A program made the translations under genes and the position numbers. Under the pieces are notes generated by a model that made no database searches, was not told where the DNA came from, and saw nothing but the letters and a program-made list of their open reading frames with translations. Below, piece after piece: positions 8,134-16,217 of a DNA stretch of 32,925 nucleotides. Every line of letters begins with the position of its first letter. Position 1 is the stretch's first letter. This DNA is from Caulobacterales bacterium. Lineage in GTDB: Bacteria; Pseudomonadota; Alphaproteobacteria; Caulobacterales; Caulobacteraceae. Location of the stretch: assembly GCA_017302335.1 (NCBI GenBank), contig JAFLCT010000020.1:1-32925 (forward strand), given 5' to 3'.

Positions 8134-8322
8134 ATGGCGAACGAGAACGACAAGCGGCGCAAGCCGGAAGATCTGCACGCGCTGGAAGAGGCGCGGCTGA
8201 GACAACAGGCGATCGGCATGAAGCTGCGTCACCTGTTCGACGAAGTGGTCAATGAGCCGGTGCCCGATGCATTCCTGGACATCCTGCGTCGCGCCGACGA
8301 AACGCGCGGAAGCGACGCATGA
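8134..8322 (+). CDS. nepR: Anti-sigma factor NepR
   Basis: NepR is the small helical anti-sigma factor that sequesters EcfG and is captured by phosphorylated PhyR. The 62 residues match the family size. Seen: two helical segments around a short link, with the conserved GMKLRHLFDEVVNEPVPDAFLDIL type core (positions about 29-52), including the VVNEPVPD turn that defines the family. The ATG at 8134 is chosen because it gives the usual length; an in-frame TTG at 8095 would add 13 residues. The best ribosome site, GGGGTGG at 8114-8120, is rather far away, so initiation may be weak. The stop overlaps the ecfG start as ATGA, giving fixed anti-sigma:sigma stoichiometry. Confidence 0.95.
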   Translation: MANENDKRRKPEDLHALEEARLRQQAIGMKLRHLFDEVVNEPVPDAFLDILRRADETRGSDA

Positions 8323-8921
8323 GCAAGTCGGGCGCGGCCAAGCCGCCGTCGTCGGACGACGAAGGATTCAAGCGAGAACTGGTGACCCTGATCCCGCATC
8401 TGCGGGCCTTCGCGCGCACCCTGACGGGTGATCCGACCGCCGCCGACGACCTGGCGCAAGACGCCATGATGAAGGCCTGGGACGCCCGCGCCAGCTATCA
8501 GATGGGCACCAATATGAAGGCCTGGACCTTCATGATCCTGCGCAACCAGTTCTATTCGGAAAAACGCCGCTCCTGGCGACAGTCGCAACTGGATCAGGAG
8601 GCGGCTGAACGCACCCTGGTCGCCGTCGACGATCCTGAGGCGCCCGTGGCCCTGGACGAGTTGCGCCAGGCGCTGAGGACCCTGCCGGAAGAACAGCGTG
8701 AGGCCCTGATCCTGGTCGGCGCCGGCGGTTTCGCCTATGAGGAGGCGGCCGAGATTTGCGGTTGCGCCGTCGGCACGGTGAAGAGTCGGGTCAGCCGCGC
8801 CCGCAAGGCGTTGTTGGCGACGCTGGAGCGTGGAGGCTACGAACGTGACGGCAAATCCGCCGGCGACGCCATGCGCGCCATTCTGGGCGAGGCCGACCGA
8901 CTCAGCGGTCGACAGGGCTGA
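8319..8921 (+). CDS. ecfG: General stress ECF sigma factor EcfG (SigT-like, ECF15 group)
   Basis: This sigma factor directs RNA polymerase to general stress promoters. It has 200 residues. Region sigma2 covers about 20-85 (LIPHLRAFARTLTG, DDLAQDAMMKAWDAR, AWTFMILRNQFYSEKRR). Sigma4 covers about 112-168 (ALRTLPEEQREALILVGAGG, then the helix-turn-helix FAYEEAAEICGCAVGTVKSRVSRAR). LRAFARTLTGDPTAADDL resembles the PhyR N-terminus in this window, as expected for sigma mimicry. It is translationally coupled to nepR by an ATGA overlap and followed after three bases by the phyK start. In Caulobacter the equivalent gene is called sigT. The GGAAC-N16-CGTT sites around it are its likely targets. Confidence 0.96.
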   Translation: MSKSGAAKPPSSDDEGFKRELVTLIPHLRAFARTLTGDPTAADDLAQDAMMKAWDARASYQMGTNMKAWTFMILRNQFYSEKRRSWRQSQLDQEAAERTLVAVDDPEAPVALDELRQALRTLPEEQREALILVGAGGFAYEEAAEICGCAVGTVKSRVSRARKALLATLERGGYERDGKSAGDAMRAILGEADRLSGRQG

Positions 8922-8924
8922 TCC

Positions 8925-10694
8925 ATGATCCGTCTGGGGCGGTCGTTGGGCCGCGGCCTGGCGCGGCCCAGGTTCCAAGGCATCCGCTTCCGGCTCGGCG
9001 TCGCCATGGCCTTCGCCCTGTTGCCGGTCATCGTTCTGGCGATCGTCCAGATGCAGACCGGTTTCCGCGAACAGTCCGAGGCGCGCGCCCAGTCGCTGCG
9101 ACTGGCGGCCAGCCGCGCCTCCCTGTCGGCCAAGGCGCGATTGGACAGCACGGTCGTATTGCTGGACGCCCTGACGCCTGAAACGCTGGGACCCTATTGC
9201 GGGCCGCGCCTCGCCGCCCTGGTACAGCGCCTGGACGGCTACATCGCCCTGTATCGAATGTCAGCGACGGGGGCGATCATGTGCAGTTCGCGCGCGCCTC
9301 TGGCGAGCAGCACGCCCGCCGCCGTTCGTGCGCGCTCCTGGTTTCAGCGTGTGCGGGCCGGAGAACACTCCGTCATCGCCCGCGCCGTCTCACCCCGGGT
9401 CACGGACGTCCCCGCCGTGATCGTGGCGGTGCGGGCGGAACGGCCCATGGGTCGGTTCGACGGCGCCATGACGGCGACCATTCCGTTGGAGATCTTGCAG
9501 CCTGACGTGGCCGATCCCGCCCTGCCGGACGGCGCCGAGGCGGCCCTGACCGACGCCCACGGCAACATCCTGGTCTCGACCGACCCGGCGGCCTTCGCCC
9601 TGAAGGAGGGACGGCTTGGCGGCTGGGTCGCCCACGTCCGCGCAGACAGCGCCGGCGCCGCCCTGTTCGAGACCAGGGTCGGCTCGGGCGAGCGTCGGGT
9701 CTTCAGCGCCGCCCCCCTGACCGGACGCGATGTCTATGTGGTGCTGTCGGCGCCGTCGCCGGGGCTTTGGTCATGGGCGGTGTTGAACCCGATCGGCAAT
9801 CTGCTGTTGCCCCTGGGGGCCTGGCTGACCGCTTTCGCCGCCGTCATGCTGGTGTCCGAGCGGGTCGTGGTGCGTTGGTTGCACTATCTGGAGCGCATCG
9901 CCGCCGTCTACGCCAGGGGCCGGTTCAGCATCCGGCCCGTTCAGGCGGTCCACGCCCCTACCGAGATCCGCGTGCTGGCCGACACCCTGGACGATTTGGC
10001 CGAGACCATCACCACCCGCGACAAGGCCCTATTGGACGCCCTGAAGGAGAAAGACGCGCTGATGCGCGAGATCCATCATCGGGTGAAGAACAATCTCCAG
10101 ATCATCTCGTCCCTGCTGTCGATGCAGCAACGCACGCTGAGGGACGAACCGGCCAGGGCGGCCATCGGCGATACGCGCCAACGGATTGCGGCCTTGGCCC
10201 TGATCTATCGCACCCTCTATCAGAGCGCCGACCTGCGCTACGCGGACGCACACGTCTTTCTGAACGATCTGGTCGGGCAGTTGGTGGCGAGCGAAGCCCT
10301 GCGCGGGCCGCTGGTGACCAGTTCGGTCCAGGCCGACAGCCTGATCATCGACCCGGACAAGCTGGCGCCCTTGGCCCTGTGGCTGGTCGAGGCCGTGTCC
10401 AACGCCCAGAAGCACGCCTTCGCCGGGCGGGGAGGGCGGTTGCAGGTGCGGTTCCGCGTCCAGGGCGAGACCAGCGTGCTGGAGGTCGAGGACGATGGTC
10501 CTGGGACCTCCAACGATCAGGCCGAGGGCGTGGGCCGGACCCTGATGGGCGCCTTCGCCAAACAGTTGCGGGGCGAGGCGGAGCTGATCCCGGCGCCGGG
10601 CGGCGGCACCATCGCGCGCATGGTCTTCGCCACGCCGGAAGCCGCCGTTCCGGCCGATCCGTCGGACGTCGCCCGTTCCGAAGCTGGAACCTGA
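8925..10694 (+). CDS. phyK: PhyK-like sensor histidine kinase (HisKA_2 family) of the general stress response
   Basis: This membrane sensor kinase probably phosphorylates PhyR. It has 589 residues: a short basic N-terminus, TM1 at about 25-43, a periplasmic sensor region of about 240 residues (44-285), TM2 at about 286-312, a HAMP-like linker (315-365), the HisKA_2 dimerisation motif REIHHRVKNNLQIISSLLS (381-399, with the phospho-accepting His at 384/385), and an HATPase domain (N box EAVSNAQKHAF around Asn493, DDGPG at 523-527). Caulobacter phyK lies in the equivalent place, and a periplasmic Cys95 was reported to matter there; here Cys92 is at nearly the same position and Cys120 is a second periplasmic Cys. 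It begins three bases after ecfG. Its last codons carry the promoter of the next gene. Confidence 0.9.
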   Translation: MIRLGRSLGRGLARPRFQGIRFRLGVAMAFALLPVIVLAIVQMQTGFREQSEARAQSLRLAASRASLSAKARLDSTVVLLDALTPETLGPYCGPRLAALVQRLDGYIALYRMSATGAIMCSSRAPLASSTPAAVRARSWFQRVRAGEHSVIARAVSPRVTDVPAVIVAVRAERPMGRFDGAMTATIPLEILQPDVADPALPDGAEAALTDAHGNILVSTDPAAFALKEGRLGGWVAHVRADSAGAALFETRVGSGERRVFSAAPLTGRDVYVVLSAPSPGLWSWAVLNPIGNLLLPLGAWLTAFAAVMLVSERVVVRWLHYLERIAAVYARGRFSIRPVQAVHAPTEIRVLADTLDDLAETITTRDKALLDALKEKDALMREIHHRVKNNLQIISSLLSMQQRTLRDEPARAAIGDTRQRIAALALIYRTLYQSADLRYADAHVFLNDLVGQLVASEALRGPLVTSSVQADSLIIDPDKLAPLALWLVEAVSNAQKHAFAGRGGRLQVRFRVQGETSVLEVEDDGPGTSNDQAEGVGRTLMGAFAKQLRGEAELIPAPGGGTIARMVFATPEAAVPADPSDVARSEAGT

Positions 10695-10710
10695 ATCCGT
10701 CTGCGCCGTT
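10686..10710 (+). promoter_or_regulatory. EcfG-dependent promoter of the entericidin gene
   Basis: GGAAC (10686-10690), exactly 16 bases, then CGTT (10707-10710). The -35 element lies inside the phyK coding end and the spacer spans the phyK stop codon. A transcript would start near 10717, about 37 bases before the ATG at 10754. Spacer length and the base after CGTT (G) match the phyR and nepR promoters. Confidence 0.85.
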
Positions 10711-10753
10711 GTGTCCTCGATGTCGCCTCCCCGCAGATGACAGGAGCCTCAAG

Positions 10754-10891
10754 ATGCGCAAGCTGTTCATTCTCTTCGCCGCCGCCGCCGCCCTGACGAC
10801 GGCCGCTTGCAACACCGTTGCGGGCCTTGGCCGCGACGCCTCGGCGGCCGGTTCCGCCGTCACCGGCGCGGCCGAGGACGCCAAGACCTGA
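10754..10891 (+). CDS. Entericidin-type small lipoprotein
   Basis: A 45-residue lipoprotein. It has a basic MRK start, a hydrophobic core (LFILFAAAAALT) and a lipobox ending in Cys19 (TTAAC), followed by a small Ala/Gly/Ser/Asp-rich mature part (NTVAGLGRDASAAGSAVTGAAEDAKT) typical of entericidin A/B (EcnA/EcnB). An AGGAG ribosome site sits seven bases before the ATG. It has its own exact EcfG promoter at 10686-10710 and a strong terminator at 10920-10955, so it forms a monocistronic stress unit. In E. coli, ecnB is under the stress sigma RpoS, which makes stress control here a functional parallel. No second toxin or antidote partner is visible beside it. Confidence 0.9.
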   Translation: MRKLFILFAAAAALTTAACNTVAGLGRDASAAGSAVTGAAEDAKT

Positions 10892-10919
10892 TCCAGTTCC
10901 GGGCTGGGTGATTGAAGGT

Positions 10920-10955
10920 CCCGTCGGTTCGCCCGACGGGGCTTTCGCTTTTTTG
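10920..10955 (+). terminator. Intrinsic terminator of the entericidin transcript
   Basis: An 8-bp GC-rich stem (CCCGTCGG 10920-10927 with CCGACGGG 10933-10940, loop of 5) is followed by a T-rich stretch including six T in a row (10949-10954). It lies 29 bases after the entericidin stop and closes the stress block before the transporter gene. Confidence 0.85.
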
Positions 10956-11020
10956 AGCCGTCGCTAGTCTCGCCGCCACAGCGCCCGTCAGAGGCGCGGG
11001 CGAAATCGCGGGGAGGCGAA

Positions 11021-12673
11021 ATGGCCGAGGCGGAAAAGAAGGCTCCGGGCCTGAAGACGGTGGTCGGAGCCTCGGCGGCCGGCACGGCCTTCGAATGGTA
11101 CGACTTCTTCATCTTCGGCTCGCTGACAACGATCATCGCCAAGCATTTCTATGCCGATGTGGGCGAGGCGACCGCCTATATCCTGGCCCTGCTGACCTTC
11201 GGGGTCGGCTTCGTGGTGCGGCCGCTGGGCGCCCTGGTGTTCGGCTGGTACGGCGACAAGACCGGGCGCAAGACCACCTTTCTGGTCACCATCATCCTGA
11301 TGGGCCTGGCGACCGTGGCCATCGGCCTGTTGCCCGACTACGGCCAGATCGGCATCGCCGCCCCGATCCTGCTGTTGACCATGCGGGTGCTGCAAGGTTT
11401 CGCCCTGGGCGGCGAATACGGCGGCGCGGCCATCTATGTCGCCGAACACGCGCCGCCCAAGGCGCGCGGCTTCCTGACCGGCTGGATCCAGACCACCGCC
11501 GCCTTCGGCCTGATCGGCGCCCTGTCGGTCATTCTGATCACGCGCCAGATTCTGGGCGTCGAAGCCTTCGACGCCTGGGGCTGGCGCATCCCCTTCCTGG
11601 TGTCGGCCCTGCTGTTGGCCATTTCGCTGTGGATCCGGCTGAAGCTGAACGAAAGCCCGGCCTATCGTCGCATGGAGGAAGAGGGCGGCGAGCGTCGCGC
11701 GCCCTACAAGGAAGCCTTCCTGACCTGGCGCAACGGACGGTTCGTGCTGATCGCCCTGTTCGGCATCATGATCGCCCAGGGCGCGGTCTGGTACTGCGGC
11801 TATTTCTACACCCGCTTCTTCATGGAGCGGGTGCTGAAGGTCGATGTGGCGACGGTGGACCAACTGGTGCTGGCCGTCACCGTGGCCTCGGCGGGGCTGT
11901 ACGTCTTCTTCGGCTGGCTGTCGGACAAGGTGGGCCGCAAGCCGGTGATGCTGTTCGGCATGATCCTGGCGCTGGTCGCCTTCTTCCCCGGCTTCCACGC
12001 CTTGACCCGCGCCGCCAATCCGGCCCTGGCGGAAGCCCAGGCGTCAGCGCCCGTCACCGTGGTCGCCGACCCCGCCGCCTGTTCGGTCCAGTTCGACCCG
12101 GTCGGCAAGACCGCCTTCGCCAGCAGTTGCGACATCGCCAAGAGCGTCCTGTCCAACGCCGGGGTCAGTTATTCCAACATCGCCGCCGAACCCGGCTCGG
12201 TCGCCCTGGTCCGCATCGGCGCCGCCGAAGTCGCCTCGGTCGAGGGGGCGGGTCTGGACGCCGCCGGACTGAAGGCCGCCCGCGCCGACGTCGAGACCCG
12301 CATCAAGGCGGCCCTGACCGACGCCGGCTACCCGTCAAAGGCCGATCCGGCGCGGCTGAACTTCTGGCTGACGTTCGGCATACTAATGATCTTCATCGTC
12401 GCGGCCACGGCCTTGTACGGCCCGCAGGCGGCGGCCCTGGTCGAACTGTTCCCGACGCGGGTGCGCTATACGGCGATGAGCCTGCCCTACAATATCGGCA
12501 CCGGCTGGATCGGCGGCCTTCTGCCCGCCGCCAGCTTCGCCCTGGTGGCCTGGTCGGGCAACATCTACTTCGGCCTGTGGTATTCGATCGTCTTCACGGC
12601 CGTGGCCGTGGCGGTCAGCCTGATCTGGCTGCCTGAGACCAAGGATCGAGACCTCGACGCCATCGAGACCTGA
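11021..12673 (+). CDS. MHS-type MFS transporter with a periplasmic insertion
   Basis: A 550-residue inner-membrane symporter of the metabolite:H+ symporter branch of the major facilitator superfamily (relatives move citrate, proline/betaine, alpha-ketoglutarate or shikimate). Seen: SAAGTAFEWYDFFIFG (18-33), motif A copies GDKTGRKTT (78-86) and SDKVGRKPV (301-309), and GFALGGEYGGAAIYVAEHAP (126-145). It is longer than the usual 430-450 because about 120 hydrophilic residues (326-445) sit between TM9 and TM10, a periplasmic loop. The insert has Cys354 and Cys370, which could form a disulfide. I have an impression of similar inserts in other proteobacterial members; the substrate is unknown. Ribosome site GGGGAGG is eight bases upstream. 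Confidence 0.88.
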   Translation: MAEAEKKAPGLKTVVGASAAGTAFEWYDFFIFGSLTTIIAKHFYADVGEATAYILALLTFGVGFVVRPLGALVFGWYGDKTGRKTTFLVTIILMGLATVAIGLLPDYGQIGIAAPILLLTMRVLQGFALGGEYGGAAIYVAEHAPPKARGFLTGWIQTTAAFGLIGALSVILITRQILGVEAFDAWGWRIPFLVSALLLAISLWIRLKLNESPAYRRMEEEGGERRAPYKEAFLTWRNGRFVLIALFGIMIAQGAVWYCGYFYTRFFMERVLKVDVATVDQLVLAVTVASAGLYVFFGWLSDKVGRKPVMLFGMILALVAFFPGFHALTRAANPALAEAQASAPVTVVADPAACSVQFDPVGKTAFASSCDIAKSVLSNAGVSYSNIAAEPGSVALVRIGAAEVASVEGAGLDAAGLKAARADVETRIKAALTDAGYPSKADPARLNFWLTFGILMIFIVAATALYGPQAAALVELFPTRVRYTAMSLPYNIGTGWIGGLLPAASFALVAWSGNIYFGLWYSIVFTAVAVAVSLIWLPETKDRDLDAIET

Positions 12674-12721
12674 TCGACACCGAACGGTGTTCATGAAACC
12701 CTGCCGGTCGGGGGAGGCGTC

Positions 12722-13969
12722 ATGACCGAGGTGCAGATGGCGCCGACCGCCGCGAATGAGCGGATCGGCGAACTCGACATCATCCGCGGCTTCGCCCTGT
12801 TCGGCGTGCTGTGGGTCAATATGTACAGCTATCCCGAGTATATCGTGACGGGCGACCGCATCGTCCATCTGTGGGGCGAGTCCATCGACCGTTATGTCGG
12901 CGCGTTCACCGAATGGGTCGCCTACGGCAAGGCCCAAGCCCTGTTTTCCCTGTTGTTCGGCTTCGGTTTCGCCATTTTGAGCGACAGGACCGAGGCGTGC
13001 GGCCTGGATGCGCGGCGGCTGTATCTGCGGCGCATCCTGATCCTGTTGGCGGTGGGCGTGGCCCATGTGCTGCTGCTTTGGGCCGGGGACATCCTGCACG
13101 CCTACGCCCTGATGGGCCTGGTGCTGATGACGACGCGGAAGTGGCCGTCGCGGCGGTTGCTGGGCCTGGGTCTGGCCTTGTCCTTGGGTGCAGCCGTCGC
13201 AGGCGACCTGTGGCTGGCGGCGATTACGCCCGAGGGGCGGCAACCCGCCTTTGTGGGGCTGTTGCATACTGGGATGGAGCGGCGTTGGGATGTTTTCCTG
13301 GGTCATGACTACGCCGCCTATGTGCGCGAGCTGTGGGCCATGATCGGGCAGGAATTCTACGGCACTCCGTTGGGTTATGTCTTTATTGGCACGATCCTGG
13401 GGCGGTTTCTGCTGGGCGCCTGGATCTATCGCCAGGGCTGGATGCAGGACACGGCGCGATACGCCCTCGGCTTCCGGCGCGCCCTGCCCTGGCTAGGGTT
13501 CGGGGGGTTGGCGATCGCCGCCGTCAACCCGGCGATCCACCTTATGAAGATCGAATATCCGCAGAGCGCCGAGCTTGTCCTCGCCTTCCAAAACCAGTTG
13601 GGCCAACTGGTTCTGGCGCTGGGCTACGCCTGCGGCCTGGTGGTGCTGTGCCAGTCGCCGAAGTGGCGGCGGGGTCTGTCGGGCCTTGGCGCCGTGGGTC
13701 AGATGGCGCTGACCAACTATCTGATGCAGAGCCTGTTCTATATGTTTGTTCTGAACGGGTTCGGCCTGGGCTGGCTGCGCTATGCGGGGGCGACCGTCTG
13801 CCTGGGCCTAGCCGTCGCCCTGTTCGCCGTGCAGATCGCGTTCAGTCGCTGGTGGCTGGCCCGGTATGGTTTCGGACCGGCCGAGTGGCTCTGGCGTTGG
13901 GCCGCCTATGGTCGTCGGCCGCCGTTACGCCGGATGCGCATTGAACCTGGGGCGGCTACGGTCGCCTGA
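12722..13969 (+). CDS. DUF418 (YeiB-like) multi-spanning membrane protein
   Basis: A 415-residue inner-membrane protein. The N-terminal NERIGELDIIRGFALFGVLWVNM segment and the C-terminal block (GAVGQMALTNYLMQSLFYMFVLNGFGLGW, then RWWLARYGFGPAEWLWRWAAYG) are the hallmarks of the DUF418/YeiB family. About eight to ten hydrophobic segments are visible. Family function is uncertain, and related acyltransferase-3-like membrane proteins suggest a transport or acyl-transfer role. GGGGGAGG lies six bases before the ATG. It is 48 bases after the transporter gene, with a short hairpin (ACACCG/CGGTGT, 12677-12690) between them, so cotranscription is possible. Confidence 0.88.
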   Translation: MTEVQMAPTAANERIGELDIIRGFALFGVLWVNMYSYPEYIVTGDRIVHLWGESIDRYVGAFTEWVAYGKAQALFSLLFGFGFAILSDRTEACGLDARRLYLRRILILLAVGVAHVLLLWAGDILHAYALMGLVLMTTRKWPSRRLLGLGLALSLGAAVAGDLWLAAITPEGRQPAFVGLLHTGMERRWDVFLGHDYAAYVRELWAMIGQEFYGTPLGYVFIGTILGRFLLGAWIYRQGWMQDTARYALGFRRALPWLGFGGLAIAAVNPAIHLMKIEYPQSAELVLAFQNQLGQLVLALGYACGLVVLCQSPKWRRGLSGLGAVGQMALTNYLMQSLFYMFVLNGFGLGWLRYAGATVCLGLAVALFAVQIAFSRWWLARYGFGPAEWLWRWAAYGRRPPLRRMRIEPGAATVA

Positions 13970-13998
13970 TTGACATCACCGCCTTTGGAGCTTTTCCC

Positions 13999-15447
13999 AT
14001 GGCTGACCCTCGCGCCGCCGGACTCAAGCTGTTGCGCCAGCACGCCCTGATCGCGGGCGAGGCCGTGACCGCGACCGAAACGATCACCGTCGACGACCCG
14101 GCCACGGGCGATGTCCTGGGCCAGGTTCCCAAGCTCGGCGCCGCCGAGACCGTACGCGCCGTCCAGGCCGCTCATGACGCCTTTCCGGCCTGGTCCCGAT
14201 CCGATCCGCACGCCCGCGCCGCCTTCCTGCGCGCCTGGGCCGGGTTGATCGACGAGAACGTCGAGGGTCTGGGCGCCCTGATCGCCCTGGAGAACGGCAA
14301 GCCGTTCGAAGAGGCCAAGGGCGAGGTCGTCTACGCCAACGGCTTCATCAAATGGTTCGCGGGCGAGGCCGAGCGCCTGATCGGAGAGACCCAGGACAGC
14401 CCCCTGGGCCATGTCGTCCTGACCTTCCGTGAGGCCGTAGGTCCTTGCGCCCTGATCACGCCGTGGAATTTCCCGGCGGCCATGCTGACCCGCAAGCTGG
14501 GACCGGCCTTTGCGGCCGGCTGCACGGCGGTGGTCAAGCCCGCCAGCCAGACGCCGTTCACCGCCTTGGCCCTGGCCGAACTGGCCTATCGGGCGGGCTT
14601 GCCCAAGGGCGCGCTCAGCGTCGTCACGGGTGATGCGGTGGTCATCGGCGGCGTGTTGACCGCCTCGCCCCTGATCCGCAAGCTCAGCTTCACCGGCTCG
14701 ACTCCGGTCGGCCGTCTGCTGGCCGAACAGTGCGCCCCGACGCTGAAGCGCGTGTCGATGGAGCTGGGCGGCGCGGCCCCCCTGATCGTCTTCGCCGACG
14801 CCGACCTGGACCTGGCCGTGGCCGAGACCGTCAAGGGCAAGTTCAGGAACTCGGGCCAGACCTGCGTCTGCCCCAACCGCGTCTATGTCGAGGCGTCGGC
14901 GGCCGAGGTCTATGCGCAGAAGCTGGCTGCAGAGGTGGCGAAAATTCCGGTCGGCCCGGCCTTCGAACCCGGCGTCAAGGTCGGCCCTCTGATCGAGGAC
15001 AAGGCGTTGGACAAGGTCGAGGCGCATCTGCGGCGGGTCGTCGCCTCGGGCGCCCGCGTCCTGACCGGCGGCGCCCGACACGCCCTGGGCGGCCGCTTCT
15101 TCCAGCCGACCGTGACCCTGGGCGGCGACGACGCCCTTTTCCGACACGAAGAGACCTTCGGTCCCCTGATCCCGGTCTTCCCGTTCAGGACCGAGAGTGA
15201 GGCGCTGGACAAGGCCAACGACAGCGAGTTCGGCCTGGCCTCCTATGTCTTCACCCGTGATCTGGACCGGGCCATGCGGATGGCGCGCGGGATCGAGGCG
15301 GGGATGTGCGGGGTCAACACCGGTCTCATCTCCACCCCCGTGGCCCCGTTCGGCGGAGTGAAGCAGTCCGGCTATGGCCGTGAAGGCTCGATCCACGGCA
15401 TCGACGAATACGTGGATGTGAAACAGGTGACGTTGGCGCTGAAATAG
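13999..15447 (+). CDS. gabD: NAD(P)-dependent succinate-semialdehyde dehydrogenase
   Basis: This aldehyde dehydrogenase probably oxidises succinate semialdehyde to succinate, feeding the TCA cycle from GABA or related compounds. The 482 residues match GabD. Seen: TPWNFPAAMLTRKLGPA (154-170), KPASQTPFTALALAELA, FTGSTPVGR (231-239), catalytic Glu255 in MELGG and nucleophile Cys289 in NSGQTC, and FGGVKQSGYGREGS near the end. One departure from the usual family sequence is ELGGAAP where GabD enzymes mostly have ELGGNAP. The substrate call rests on overall similarity, so another semialdehyde is possible. Ribosome site GGAG is eight bases upstream. Confidence 0.9.
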   Translation: MADPRAAGLKLLRQHALIAGEAVTATETITVDDPATGDVLGQVPKLGAAETVRAVQAAHDAFPAWSRSDPHARAAFLRAWAGLIDENVEGLGALIALENGKPFEEAKGEVVYANGFIKWFAGEAERLIGETQDSPLGHVVLTFREAVGPCALITPWNFPAAMLTRKLGPAFAAGCTAVVKPASQTPFTALALAELAYRAGLPKGALSVVTGDAVVIGGVLTASPLIRKLSFTGSTPVGRLLAEQCAPTLKRVSMELGGAAPLIVFADADLDLAVAETVKGKFRNSGQTCVCPNRVYVEASAAEVYAQKLAAEVAKIPVGPAFEPGVKVGPLIEDKALDKVEAHLRRVVASGARVLTGGARHALGGRFFQPTVTLGGDDALFRHEETFGPLIPVFPFRTESEALDKANDSEFGLASYVFTRDLDRAMRMARGIEAGMCGVNTGLISTPVAPFGGVKQSGYGREGSIHGIDEYVDVKQVTLALK

Positions 15448-15485
15448 GTCCGCCCATACGCGCAAATGCGCTATGAGCCGCCGCC

Positions 15486-16217
15486 ATGACATACGCCGTC
15501 ACCGTCCTGACCATGTTCCCGGAGGCCTTTCCGGGTCCCCTCGGCGTGTCCTTGATCGGCACGGCGTGGCGCGAGAAGGGGCTGTGGAGCCTGGATACGG
15601 TTGACATTCGGGCCTTTTCCAATGATACGCGCGGCTTCCTGGACGACACCCCTGCGGGTGGCGGTCCTGGAGCTGTGCTGAAAGCGGACGTGGTGGCCCG
15701 GGCTGTCGACAGCCTGTCGGGTCCCAGTCGGCCGCTTTTGTACATGAGCGCCCGGGGCAGGCCCCTGACCCAGGCGCGCGTCAAGGACTGGGCCAAGGCG
15801 GACGGCGTCGTCGTTCTGTGCGGCCGGTTCGAGGGGGTGGATCAACGGGTGCTCGACGCCCGCGGGTTCGAGGAGGTCGCCGTCGGCGACGCGGTTCTCG
15901 CCGGCGGCGAGGCGGCGGCGATGGTGGCGATCGAGGCGTGCGTAAGACTGATCCCCGGAGTGCTCGGCTCAGGCGAAAGCCTGTCGTCCGAGAGTTTCGA
16001 GGACGGGCTTCTGGAGCATCCGCAGTACACGCGACCGCGGACGTTCGAGGGGCGCGACATTCCCGAGGTCCTGCTGTCGGGCGACCATCAAAAGGTCGCA
16101 CGGTGGCGCCAGGAACAGCGGGAGACGACCACGCGGGAACGGCGGCCGGATCTCTGGACGACGTATTCCGCCAACTCACAGCTAAAGGGCGGAAAAGCCC
16201 GAGGAGAAGACACATGA
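15486..16217 (+). CDS. trmD: tRNA (guanine37-N1)-methyltransferase
   Basis: TrmD methylates G37 next to the anticodon using S-adenosylmethionine and prevents +1 frameshifting. The 243 residues are a normal length. Seen: [15 protein letters not shown] start, [12 protein letters not shown] (52-63), the knot segments [20 protein letters not shown] and [20 protein letters not shown], and [26 protein letters not shown]. The stop overlaps the rplS ATG as ATGA. In many bacteria trmD and rplS follow rpsP and rimM; here they follow gabD instead, after 38 bases. Confidence 0.96.
   Translation: MTYAVTVLTMFPEAFPGPLGVSLIGTAWREKGLWSLDTVDIRAFSNDTRGFLDDTPAGGGPGAVLKADVVARAVDSLSGPSRPLLYMSARGRPLTQARVKDWAKADGVVVLCGRFEGVDQRVLDARGFEEVAVGDAVLAGGEAAAMVAIEACVRLIPGVLGSGESLSSESFEDGLLEHPQYTRPRTFEGRDIPEVLLSGDHQKVARWRQEQRETTTRERRPDLWTTYSANSQLKGGKARGEDT

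Noticed and set aside
9767-10753. Long plus-strand frame that joins the entericidin reading frame
   Set aside because: It overlaps phyK in another frame with a low-complexity translation; only the final part from 10754 is a real gene.
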